DNA from: CAYSCW01 sp964449165
Lineage (GTDB): Bacteria; Acidobacteriota; Aminicenantia; Aminicenantales; Aminicenantaceae
NCBI GenBank assembly: GCA_964449165.1
Contig: CAYVAT010000029.1
Location: forward strand, 1-41,472
Reading direction: 5' to 3'
DNA: 41,472 bases
This document shows, piece by piece, positions 18,406-27,183 of the stretch. The notes beneath the pieces are model-generated. The model had not been told where the DNA came from and did not search any database. It was given only the letters and a program-made list of their open reading frames with translations. Within the stretch, counting starts at the first letter, position 1. Each line of letters starts with the position of its first letter. A program made the translations under genes and the position numbers.

Positions 18406-19959
18406 CTATTGGCAGACTTCTATTCCAACAGCGGCTCCGGCATTCCTCCACTCTGATTTCATAAATCCTTCTGAAGCCAGATCCACCTGCACATGTAAAA
18501 AATGATTTTCTTGTTCTTGTTCAACACCCCATGCTTGAAGTCTGTATTTTATTCGTGATGAGCCGTTTGCAGCGCCTAACACTTTGACTGATGAGGGATT
18601 CTCAAATCCTGAAGGCAGTTGGACACAGAAAAGAACTCTGTCGTTGAACATATTCTTTCTGAATGCCAGGTAATCATGGAATGTATCCGTGAAAATCGCC
18701 CTGTATTCAGGATTGTTCATAATAGCTCCTAAAATGAGCTTTTCAGGTTCATGGTCAACTGTGACTTCCAAAGGCTTTTCAACCTGGAGAGGCTTCAATA
18801 ACCTTAGAGATGGGTCTCCAAACAGCACTCTGGAAGCTGTTCCTTTCAGCATGATTTCAGTTGGTGTCCATTGTGGAGAGGCCATTCCATTAGATAAAGT
18901 CTCGAAATCCGGAAGACGGCCCCCATTACCAAGCACAACACCGTCGTAAGTGTACTTGATGACCTCACCTAGAGCGGCTCCTTTCAAGGTCATATACTCC
19001 ATCTCCTGATACACAGGTATGCCGTGGTCTGGATGAAGGGAAGCCAAATATCCAATCACATTGTTATTGAGAAGGTTCAAACAGAATGAGTCGTCATGCT
19101 CTGCCATTTTCTCTATGACCTTGCCTTCAGGTCCGAACATTTCAAAATACTTACCCACCACACCGGTGTAACAGGCTCCACTGAAGCACACACAGGGAGA
19201 AAATTTGGTGTTTAATATCTGCTCTGCAGTCATTCCGTTATCGATTTGTCCCGGATGTCCATGACCTCCGAAATGAAGGAGTCCCGCTCCTTTCATGGAG
19301 TTCAGATGATTTTGACTTATCCCGCTAGTGCCGTGCGATAGGCTCTCCAATTTCATCCTTTTTCCCAGAATAGGAACGAAATTGGAATGTGAAAATTTGT
19401 TAAAAAAATTTTCTCCGGCTTGCAAATTGGGGCCGAGATTGTCAATCATCTTTGCAGGGATCTGGAGTTCTCCAGAAACTGCTCTGGATATTCTCTTTAC
19501 AAAATCAGCCGCAGCTTTGGGCGAGGCACCTGTTATAAATCCTGTTCTTGTATCCACAAAAGAATCTTCGTCCAGGTGGGCGGTCATGGTCAACCACTTC
19601 CATCCGAAGTTCACATCCAGCTCCTGAGGAGGAATGAATACTTGGACATAATAGGGAGTGTGCTTTTTAAGGATGGACTCTGCTGAAGACAAATCATTTG
19701 GATCAAAAATTTCGGATTTTGCCTCTGGGTGCAGTGTGCGGCTTTCTCTTATGGCATCTTCATATTCTATGGAGGCTTTCTCTGTAGAAAGGATCAAGAA
19801 AGAACGGCTGCTGTCGAGCTCAGCATTAAGGACATTTTTTTTATCTTTTTCAGTACAGGCTGGCATGCTTATGATCAAAAAAAGAATACTTAATGCCGTG
19901 AAAGCGTTGGCTAAAGGCTGTTTTTTAGTAGGGATTTGCGGATAAATTTTTTTTGTCAT
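18406..19959 (-). CDS. Lipoprotein with gingipain-like (C25/clan CD) cysteine peptidase domain
   Basis: A 517-residue exported protein. Hydrophobic residues about 18-34 end in SMPAC, a plausible lipobox with lipidated Cys35. The central domain has the clan CD dyad pattern: LLHFGGHGHPG with His233, then SPCVCFSGACYTGV with Cys263. It continues to GTASRVLFGDPSLRLLKP (about 373-390); the GDPSLRL ending is typical of C25 (gingipain) peptidases. The last 125 residues look like an Ig-like beta domain. Cleavage of proteins at the cell surface is inferred from family; the acting residues are visible but substrate is unknown. It lies alone on the minus strand, just inside the left end of the repeat-bounded segment. 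Confidence 0.65.
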   Translation of the reverse strand: MTKKIYPQIPTKKQPLANAFTALSILFLIISMPACTEKDKKNVLNAELDSSRSFLILSTEKASIEYEDAIRESRTLHPEAKSEIFDPNDLSSAESILKKHTPYYVQVFIPPQELDVNFGWKWLTMTAHLDEDSFVDTRTGFITGASPKAAADFVKRISRAVSGELQIPAKMIDNLGPNLQAGENFFNKFSHSNFVPILGKRMKLESLSHGTSGISQNHLNSMKGAGLLHFGGHGHPGQIDNGMTAEQILNTKFSPCVCFSGACYTGVVGKYFEMFGPEGKVIEKMAEHDDSFCLNLLNNNVIGYLASLHPDHGIPVYQEMEYMTLKGAALGEVIKYTYDGVVLGNGGRLPDFETLSNGMASPQWTPTEIMLKGTASRVLFGDPSLRLLKPLQVEKPLEVTVDHEPEKLILGAIMNNPEYRAIFTDTFHDYLAFRKNMFNDRVLFCVQLPSGFENPSSVKVLGAANGSSRIKYRLQAWGVEQEQENHFLHVQVDLASEGFMKSEWRNAGAAVGIEVCQ

Positions 19960-20159
19960 ATTGCCTTTTCCTTTATTATGATTTTCATTTGGCTGCCTTA
20001 TACCCTCGAGCCTCTCTTGATAATAACCAGGAGAAATGCATCACGTCAACATTCTTTTGAAAATCAGTTTATAGAATTGTTTGTTTACTTAAGATTCATG
20101 TCTTAGTTGAAAAAAAAAGAGAGATTGTCTTAAATTATAGAAAAAAGGGTTGTGGGATA

Positions 20160-20905
20160 AATGGATAAGATATTTTCCTATTAAAAAAGTAGAGATGATT
20201 TCTTATATACAGACAAAAATATTCGGGGGAAGAATCAAAGTTGAAACAGAGGGAGGAGTCACATATATACCTGAACCGTACTACTTCAGGGAAAGCCCTT
20301 CTGAAGAAATTATGGCCCAGGGAGTTGAGTTTTTTTATAACCAGGGGATTCCCGGATTTGGACGAAAGCATGCCCTCTGAAGAAAACGATAAAAACAAGG
20401 ACATTGATTCATTCCTAAAGAGAATATCTCCAAATTTTCAGGTGGTTTATTTTTATGATGGTCCTTCCACCCAATTTCTGCCATTATCTAAATCCTGGAA
20501 ACATAAAAAAGCTTTGAATATATCTCAAAGAAGACCAACAGTTTTTTTATTTCAAACAGAATTATTTGGATCAATATCATCCTGATAAAGGGAATTTGGC
20601 TAAATTACTGCGGGAATTCATTTACAATAATCAAAGCAATGTCATCATAGTGGTCGATGAAATATCCGGGGCCTTTGCCTTTATTGAAGAACTCTATTTC
20701 AATAAACCCTTGGATACCTTTTTATCTTGAGCCATCCTTTTTATGGCAGTACGATGATTCAATATCACTTTCCTCTGAGCCGTCAACGGCTGTTGACTCT
20801 CTTAAGGAAAGAGACTGAGTATCCTGTGGCATATTCCAGATGAATATGGCATAGGGTTTGTGTTTGGCGATTTGGACTGTTTCTTGATTTATAGCTCCTG
20901 TTGAG
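20160..20905 (+). pseudogene. Multiply frameshifted gene of unknown family
   Basis: Coding-like sequence continues across this stretch but changes frame repeatedly. Frame pieces include TYIPEPYYFRESPSEEIMAQ (to about 20380), DKNKDIDSFLKRISPNFQVV with following residues (about 20365-20520), then GNLAKLLREFIYNNQSNVII with VVDEISGAFAFIEELYF (20521-20730, ending TGA), then EPSFLWQYDDSISLSSEPST (20729-20820) and WHIPDEYGIGFVFGDLDCFL (about 20835-20905). No single frame exceeds about 115 codons and the pieces do not overlap meaningfully, which is what a decayed gene looks like. I do not recognise the family. Sequencing error could explain one shift but hardly four. Confidence 0.45.
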
Positions 20906-21039
20906 GCAGGAATTTATTGTCTCCGAACCGTTTCGCTTTACTAAGTGAAGATCCAGCCCATTGGTGAGATCATAAAAGGAGAAAATGCTCTGATTTTTCA
21001 TTAAATAGAATATGTATTCACAAATATAAAATATTTTTA

Positions 21040-21068
21040 TTGACAATGCTTTAGATTTATTCTAATTT
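21040..21068 (+). promoter_or_regulatory. Promoter for padR
   Basis: TTGACA (21040-21045), a 17-bp spacer and TAATTT (21063-21068) precede the PadR start by 28 bp, in an AT-rich stretch. A GAGGTG ribosome site follows at 21087-21092. PadR regulators commonly repress their own operon, so an operator probably overlaps this site; no clear dyad was identified. Confidence 0.55.
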
Positions 21069-21096
21069 TGAATAGAAATAAGCAGTGAGGTGAATT

Positions 21097-21423
21097 ATGA
21101 ACTTATTAACGAGGTCAGAAGAGATTGTGTTGCTTTCAATTTGGAAGCTTCAAAATAATGCTTATGGTGTGAAAATCCGAAGCCAGGTTTCCGCTGCTAC
21201 CAGCAGGAATTGGTCCATAGGCTCCATCTATGCTCCCCTTCACCGTCTGGAGAAGAAAGGATTGGTGAAAACAAGCCTCGGTGCTCCGACTCCAGCACGT
21301 GGAGGCAGGAGCAAAGTCTTTTACGAGTTAACACCCAAAGGAAAAGATGCATTGCTCGAAATCAAGAAAATCCATGAATCCATTTGGGTAGGAATACCCT
21401 CACTCAGACTTGAACAAGAATAA
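21097..21423 (+). CDS. PadR-family transcriptional regulator
   Basis: A 108-residue protein that is almost entirely a winged helix: the N-terminal LLTRSEEIVLLSIWKL helix, NAYGVKIRSQV, the recognition region SIGSIYAPLHRLEKKGLVKT, and the wing strand with RGGRSKVFYELTPKGKDALL. This is the small PadR subtype that lacks a long C-terminal dimerisation domain. In acidobacteria such regulators usually sit directly before ADOP-type permease genes, as here (the permease reading frame begins 10 bp after the stop). It probably controls that permease. Confidence 0.92.
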   Translation: MNLLTRSEEIVLLSIWKLQNNAYGVKIRSQVSAATSRNWSIGSIYAPLHRLEKKGLVKTSLGAPTPARGGRSKVFYELTPKGKDALLEIKKIHESIWVGIPSLRLEQE

Positions 21424-21433
21424 TTTTATCCCC

Positions 21434-21586
21434 ATGAACACAAAAAAGAGCGGCCTCCCAAAAATCAGCGTTTGGCTTCTCGAGCATGTCATAAGCCGGG
21501 AGGTTCGCTACTCAGCCCTGGGTGATTTCGAGGAGCTCTTCCGCCACATGGAAAAAGAGCGCGGGACTCTTCAGTCCAGATTATAG
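21434..21586 (+). pseudogene. ADOP permease prefix domain, cut off by an in-frame TAG
   Basis: An ATG 10 bp after padR opens a frame of 50 codons. It encodes a soluble prefix (KISVWLLEHVISREVRYSAL, then GDFEELFRHMEKERG) that resembles the N-terminal permease-prefix helix bundle of acidobacterial duplicated permeases. Codon 51 is TAG (21584-21586), but the same frame runs on without interruption as LWKQITLSFPSFLLDSFYWS into the first transmembrane segment of the permease. The gene was therefore evidently one longer reading frame, and the TAG is a nonsense change or marks a secondary split. Confidence 0.65.
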
Positions 21587-21625
21587 CTCTGGAAGCAGAT
21601 AACCCTCTCCTTCCCTTCCTTCCTC

Positions 21626-22579
21626 TTGGATTCTTTTTACTGGAGTATAATCATGTTAAAGAATTACTTGAAAACCGCTATAAGGAGTCTTAAACGCCAA
21701 AAAGTCTATTCTTTCATCAACATTGCCGGGCTTTCATTGGGACTGGTCTGCTGTATCCTGATCATCCTCTACGTCCGCTTTGAGCTCAGCTATGACCACT
21801 ATCACCAGAATGCGGACCGCATCTACAGAATCATCGAGATCGAAATCAACGAAGGGAAAAAAGACTTCAGTGCCACGACCCCGGCACCTCTAGCCCCCGC
21901 ACTCACAGCTGAATTTCCGGAAATCGTAAGCGCTGTCAGGTTCTTCCATCCTTCCTGGATTGAAAAATGGAAGGTATCCAGCGAGGGTAAGACCTTTGTA
22001 GAAGAGAACGTCTTCTTCGCTGATCCTTCGGCTCTTGAAGTCCTTTCCTTTCCGCTTATTCAAGGTAGCTCTCAGGATGCTCTAAAAGAGCCCAATTCTA
22101 TCATCATTACTGAGGAAATGGCCCAAAAATATTTTGGGAATATGAGCCCATTGGAAAAAGTGCTTGTGCTCAACAATGCTGAAGCAAAAATCACAGGAGT
22201 TGCTCAAAACCTCCCTCAGAACTCTCATTTCCGCTTTGATTTTCTTGTCTCGTTTTCGACATTAGGACATCCATCCTTCAGAAATATCGTCTATGACATG
22301 CTCGCAGACTGGAGATCCCACAATTTTTACACTTATGTCCTCCTTCGCAAAGATTGCTCTTCCGCAGAATTAGAAAAAAAATCATTCCTTTCCTTGAAGG
22401 GCATTTCAATACCAAAATCTCAAATTCCGATATTTATCTTCAGCCTCTTAAGGATATCCACCTCTATTCGAAAAACTTCAGCTATGAGATTACATCAACA
22501 AACAGTGATATCACCTATGTCTACATTTTCTCTGCAATCGCTCTTTTCGTTCTCATCATTGCCTGCATTAATTATATGA
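21626..22579 (+). pseudogene. MacB/FtsX-type permease, N-terminal part before a frameshift
   Basis: This frame contains the first membrane segment (INIAGLSLGLVCCILIILYV, after MLKNYLKTAIRSLKRQK) and most of the first MacB periplasmic core domain (IYRIIEIE..., SIIITEEMAQKYFGN, ITGVAQNLPQNSHFRFDFLV). The better internal start is the ATG at 21653, with GGAG at 21642-21645. Homologous sequence stops at an A8 run (22374-22381); after it the frame codes for unrelated residues to 22579, and the true continuation is in the -1 frame. The domain order is that of ADOP permeases, orphan MacB-like membrane proteins lacking their own ATPase. Confidence 0.8.
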
Positions 22580-24054
22580 ATCTGACCACAGCCCGGGCCA
22601 TCAACCGTAGCAGAGAGGTTGGTACCCGCAAGATTATCGGTGCCACACGGCTTCAGCTCATTCAACAGTTTTTGGGTGAATCTGTCGTCTTGATGTTTGT
22701 TTCCCTCTTTTTTGCCTCTCTTCTTGCCTTCTTCTTCCTCTCTGTATTGAATTCTATCACAGGAAGTAGCTTTCCGATTAATCTCAAAAACCTTGCTTAC
22801 ATCGTGGGACTCCTGCTGGTTGCAGCTTTGCTGTTGGGCTTAGCGGCCGGAATCTATCCTGCCTTCTTTCTCTCCACCTTCCGTCCTTTGAATATTCTAA
22901 AAGGAAATATCTATGCCAGCTTGAAAAAAACTCATTTTAGGAGAATTCTTGTTGTTTCTCAATTCGCCATTTCCATTGTCTTGATCATTGGTACAGTTGT
23001 CATCAGGGACCAGCTCAAATACTGCATGAACAAAAACCTGGGTTTTGATAAAGAGCATGTCCTCGTCATTCCCGCCAGGGATTATAAAACCATGCAGGAG
23101 TATGACATCATCAGGAATAAATTGCTCGAGCATCCGGAGATAATGAGTGTGGCTCGCTCCTCAAGCTTGCCAGGGAAGACGATCGGAAAAAGGGGATTTC
23201 TACCGGAAGGAAATATGTGGAATCCAAGGTATTCAATTTTTGTCGATTATGACTTTATTCCCACTATGGGCATGGAAATCACAGAAGGAAGGAATTTTTC
23301 CGAGGAGTTCACAGCCGATGTGAATGATGCCTATATTGTCAACGAGGCGGCGGTCAAAGAATTCGGCTGGGATCGAGCCCTGGGCAAGAGCCTTTTCTGG
23401 GCTGGAGATGCAAACAAAAAAGGTGAGGTTATCGGGGTTGTCAAAGATTTTCACTTTATGTCTCTGCATCAAAAGATTGAACCGATCATCCTCCATATGA
23501 TGGTTCCTGGCCAGGGATTCAGCTATATCGCAATCAGAATCCGCAGCCAGGATATTCTGGGTCTGCTAGACATCATCAATAAAGACTGGAAGGAATTTAA
23601 TCCCATTGTTCCCCTTGAGCTCTTTTTCTTGGATGAAAGCCTGAACAGGCTATATGCATCTGAAAAAAGAATGCTCGATGTCTCAGAAATTTTTGCTCTG
23701 CTGGCCGGCATGATTGCCTGTCTGGGTTTGTTCGGCTTGGCCTCCTATGTTGCAGAGCTGCGGACAAAAGAAATAGGAATCAGGAAAGTTCTCGGTGCCT
23801 CAAATTCGAGTATTGTAGTTATGCTCTCCAAAGAATTTACAAAACTTGTGCTTCTCTCAAACGTCATTGCCTGGCCAGTTGCCTACTATATCCTGAATAG
23901 GTGGCTTCAGAATTTCGCCTACCGCATCGACATCGGAGTGGAGACTTTTTTGCTGGCTGGTTTCCTTGCCTTTATGATTGCACTGCTTTCAGTGAGCTAC
24001 CAGTCGATCAAAAGTGCGTTTGCCAACCCGGTACAAACGCTTCGTTACGAATAG
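22354..24054 (+). pseudogene. MacB/FtsX-type permease, C-terminal part after the frameshift
   Basis: In the new frame, homologous sequence begins at about 22378. The end of the first periplasmic domain leads into a first FtsX domain (TYVYIFSAIALFVLIIACIN, RSREVGTRKIIGATRLQLIQ and two further membrane segments). A second periplasmic domain follows (VLVIPARDYKTMQEYDIIRN), then a second FtsX domain (LFGLASYVAELRTKEIGIRK, VLGASNSSIVVML). With the upstream parts this makes a full ADOP-type protein of about 870 residues, probably exporting or working with an unlinked ATPase. Translation of this part needs -1 slippage at A8 or would be lost; no independent ribosome site precedes an ATG suitable for it. 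Confidence 0.8.
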
Positions 24055-24089
24055 CAATCGATCGCTTAATCTGAATAATTCAAAAAAAA

Positions 24090-24151
24090 GCTGTTTCCTT
24101 CATAACGTATTAATACATAATACGTTAGCAATAAAAAAAAGAGGAAACAGC
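24090..24151. repeat. Nested inverted repeat (hairpin) upstream of the transposase relic
   Basis: An outer perfect 10-bp arm pair (GCTGTTTCCT at 24090-24099 with AGGAAACAGC at 24142-24151) encloses an inner perfect 9-bp pair (AACGTATTA at 24104-24112 with TAATACGTT at 24118-24126). It lies 35 bp after the permease stop and immediately before the decayed IS1380 transposase. It may be an element terminus, a terminator, or a structure that limits read-through into the transposase. Confidence 0.6.
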
Positions 24152-24152
24152 C

Positions 24153-24723
24153 ATGAAAAATTGTACCAAACAAATGACTGGTTCCTTGAGGACTGGCACT
24201 ATCCCGGTTATGTCAAACATTAGCTTCGCGAGCTTTTCAAGAAAAGGATTTTCCAGGATGCCTGTGGTAATGAGGATGGAAATGAGAGCAATGAACTGTA
24301 GGAAGATCCGATCAGGAAAATAACCTGTGAGAGACTGTCCGATAATGAGAAGGAGCTAGCCAGTCAGCCGACTATCAGCCGTTTTGAAAACGGTATCTCG
24401 CGCACCAGCCTTTATCGGATTGCAGAAGTGTTTATCGATGTGTTTATCCAATCGTACAGCGAACCACCAGAGGGCATCATCCTGGATATCGATGACACGG
24501 ATGATCTGGCTCATAGCAGTCAGCTGTTGACTCTTTTCAATGCTATCACGGCGGCTACTATTATATGCTCATCCACATATGTGAAGGGCAAAGCAGCAAG
24601 CTGATAGCAACAGTGCTGCAGCTTGGAAAGGAAAATTCAGTAAATCTGATTGTCCTGCTATGGAGCAGGGCATGCGTAATAATCAGGGGAAGAGTTGTTT
24701 ATCAAAGAGCCAGTAAAATCTAA
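24153..24723 (+). pseudogene. Decayed IS1380-family transposase
   Basis: Several frames together give the IS1380 transposase pattern. ACGNEDGNESNEL is followed by a TAG; the frame then continues with DPIRKITCERLSDNEKELAS, QPTISRFENGISRTSLYRIA and PPEGIILDIDDTDD, which contains the catalytic DDTDD block. After LLTLFN a one-base shift gives CYHGGYYYMLIHICEGQSSK and LIATVLQLGKE. The C-terminal third, including the second catalytic Asp and the Glu, is missing or unrecognisable. The element is dead: at least one nonsense change, one or more frameshifts and truncation. It sits inside the repeat-bounded segment, between the broken permease and the M1-like peptidase. Confidence 0.8.
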
Positions 24724-24898
24724 TGGAAAAAAGTCTATCTATATGAGAAAGAATCATCACATCCGCCCTTAATCTATAATTGTAAGTATGGTTGTAAAGT
24801 TGAATCCATTCACATGTTAAGATTTTTGGATGTTCTTGAATCAATTTTTTTTGTCCTTTACAATTTATAAATAGATCAGGTTAATTTACTTTCAAAAT

Positions 24899-26977
24899 AT
24901 GTTAATTTTTAAATTGGAGAAGGAGCTTTCTTATTTGACATATCTTAAGTCAATTAGAAATACTGCGCTACATAGGAAAATTTTAAGGCTGATAGCCATT
25001 TTTGCCTGGCTTTTTTTTGGTTTGCCTCTGGCTTCATTCTCTCAATATGATTATGTTCCGGGGATGGAGAAGTTTCCAGATATTGACATAACACATTACG
25101 ACCTCCGTGCAGAATTTTTTCCTGATACGGTAATTGTCAAGGCAAAGGCTGTTGTTGAATTTCAAGTGAAAGAAGCAAGGACGGACCTTGTTATTTTTGA
25201 GATTGACCGCAGGGTTAAGATCTTAAGAGCAGACGATGGGAACAGAAAACCTCTTCGTTTCGAGCAGCCAGATGATTCTGACTATGTTGTTATCCGTTTT
25301 GTTGAGCCAATCGAGGAGAAAGAAAGAGCCAGGATTAAGCTGGAATATGAATGCACCTTTCCGCCTCTTTTGAATGAATATTCTAATCCAGAAGTTGCCA
25401 AAGGCTCAGGTCAGGGTATCTCCTTTTTTCTTCGAAAATGGTATCCAGTAAACGATTATTTCTGTGACCAGGCGCCTGCTGACTTTACTTTCATCCTGCC
25501 CAATGATTATGAAATTTTAACAAGCGGACAGGAGGTATCTTGCGAGATTAAAGAGAGCAGGAAGATATCCCGATGGAAAAGCTTCGGACCATCAAGTTAC
25601 TATTTTGTGCTTGCAGGACCCTTCATCCGTTCCACTTTCGATGGTCAAGTCCCAAAAATGATTATAAATATGGATGTCAAGGATTCTTACGCACTAAAGG
25701 CCGCAAAGGAGAAAGCTATAGATATCCTGAAGTATTACGAAGATCTGCTGTGTCCTTATCCCTATCCTGTTTTTTATCTTGCTACTACTCATTCGAAGAT
25801 GGATCCGGTTGGGCTTAACGGCCTGACTTATATCGATTACGAGCAGTTCTCGCATAAATACAAGTATTCTGATTGGACGTGGAGCCATGAGCTGGCTCAT
25901 CACTGGTTTGGAGGTATCATTCGAGCCAAGACTCCGGAAGATTATTGTCTCTTGATAGAAGGTTCTGCTGAATATTTCTCTAGATTGTTCATCCGTTCAA
26001 CCATGGGAGATGAGCGATTTAAAGTTGATTTAAAGGTTCAAAGGATGGTCGCGCTAGCAGGAGGCGAAATCTGTCCTCTAACAAAATATTATGCTCTGAA
26101 AAGAGGCGGGGAGTTCCTTTATGCAAAAGGTTCTTATATATTTCATATGCTTCGACACATAATAGGAGATGAGAAGTTCTTTAAGCTGATGAGAAAGCTC
26201 ATAAAAAACTTCTACATGAAGCCCGTTGGAATCCGGGACCTTGAAGAGATGGCCGAGGGAACCTACGGGCAGCCTCTTAAGTGGTTCTTTGATCAATGGG
26301 TATATGGAACCGGAATCCCGGAGTACGGACTGTCCTACGGAATCGATGCCAGAGAGAGTGGAAAATATGAAATCTCAGGTCTCATTAGGCAGAAGTCTGT
26401 TGAATTCAGGATGCCAATTGAGATTGCAGCGATACATAAATATAAGAAATATATACATAAAGTACTTGTACAAGACCGAGAGAATCCATTCCAGTTTGAG
26501 GTTGATTTCAAACCGGATACGGTTTTGCTGGATCCTGAATACAAGGTGCTGCGCTGGGATGATGATATTAGAGTCTGGTTGTACACATCAAAAGGAAGGA
26601 AACTCGTTCATAATAAGAACTACAGGGAAGCAGAGAAATTATTGGATCGTGCCCTTCAAATAAATCCCAACTGTTCTTGGGCAGCATTGGAAAGGGCTTC
26701 TGTTGCCGAGTTGCAGGATCAAATTGAGCTCGCTCTCCGTTTGTATCTTCAAGCTCTCGATGGAGATTTGAATTTCCATTTGATACCCTGGCCTCATGAA
26801 CAATTAATACAGGTATTGTACCTTAGTGTTGGCTATTGTTATGATTTATTGGGCAAGCGCAAGCAGGCGGTTACCTGGTATCAAAAAGTAATCCAGACAG
26901 GACGTGATCCCCGTTTTGCTTTCTACTACGATAAAGCCCAACAGTATCTTAAAAAACCTGCATCCAAGAAAAAATAA
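24899..26977 (+). CDS. Exported M1-family metallopeptidase with C-terminal TPR region
   Basis: A 692-residue protein. A hydrophobic signal segment (about 29-47, ending LASFSQ) follows a long N-terminal tail, so the true start may be later. The N-terminal beta domain (DITHYDLRAEFFPDTVIVKA onwards) leads to the gluzincin centre SHELAHHWFGG (zinc ligands His330 and His334, catalytic Glu331), with the third ligand probably Glu354 in LLIEGSAEYF. The usual GAMEN exopeptidase motif is replaced by GLNGLTYIDY, so aminopeptidase specificity is not assured. Residues about 590-680 look like tetratricopeptide repeats (NYREAEKLLDRALQINPNCS, then IELALRLYLQALDGD). The role is probably periplasmic or surface peptide hydrolysis. 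Confidence 0.8.
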   Translation: MLIFKLEKELSYLTYLKSIRNTALHRKILRLIAIFAWLFFGLPLASFSQYDYVPGMEKFPDIDITHYDLRAEFFPDTVIVKAKAVVEFQVKEARTDLVIFEIDRRVKILRADDGNRKPLRFEQPDDSDYVVIRFVEPIEEKERARIKLEYECTFPPLLNEYSNPEVAKGSGQGISFFLRKWYPVNDYFCDQAPADFTFILPNDYEILTSGQEVSCEIKESRKISRWKSFGPSSYYFVLAGPFIRSTFDGQVPKMIINMDVKDSYALKAAKEKAIDILKYYEDLLCPYPYPVFYLATTHSKMDPVGLNGLTYIDYEQFSHKYKYSDWTWSHELAHHWFGGIIRAKTPEDYCLLIEGSAEYFSRLFIRSTMGDERFKVDLKVQRMVALAGGEICPLTKYYALKRGGEFLYAKGSYIFHMLRHIIGDEKFFKLMRKLIKNFYMKPVGIRDLEEMAEGTYGQPLKWFFDQWVYGTGIPEYGLSYGIDARESGKYEISGLIRQKSVEFRMPIEIAAIHKYKKYIHKVLVQDRENPFQFEVDFKPDTVLLDPEYKVLRWDDDIRVWLYTSKGRKLVHNKNYREAEKLLDRALQINPNCSWAALERASVAELQDQIELALRLYLQALDGDLNFHLIPWPHEQLIQVLYLSVGYCYDLLGKRKQAVTWYQKVIQTGRDPRFAFYYDKAQQYLKKPASKKK

Positions 26978-27183
26978 CAACGAATTCCTGGTACTTGCCA
27001 AGAGCTCCGGTTCTTTTGGTAAAGCCTTTAAGCTATTGTATTTTCACATATATCGCTTTGAATAGTGAAATGAATAATCTAAGAAATGAGAAATTTATTT
27101 ATATTAGTGCTTGGTCTCTTTCTTCTGAGAGAATTGTACAGCATTCCCAAGATGTATTATCATAGACGCAAGTAGGAAAGGTT

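Noticed and set aside
20782..20797. Short hairpin GTCAAC-GGCT-GTTGAC
   Set aside because: Only six base pairs and no T-run follows; it lies inside the decayed gene and is probably chance.
20783..21046. 87-codon minus-strand frame upstream of padR
   Set aside because: It overlaps the padR promoter region and the coding-like pieces of the plus-strand pseudogene, and shows no domain.
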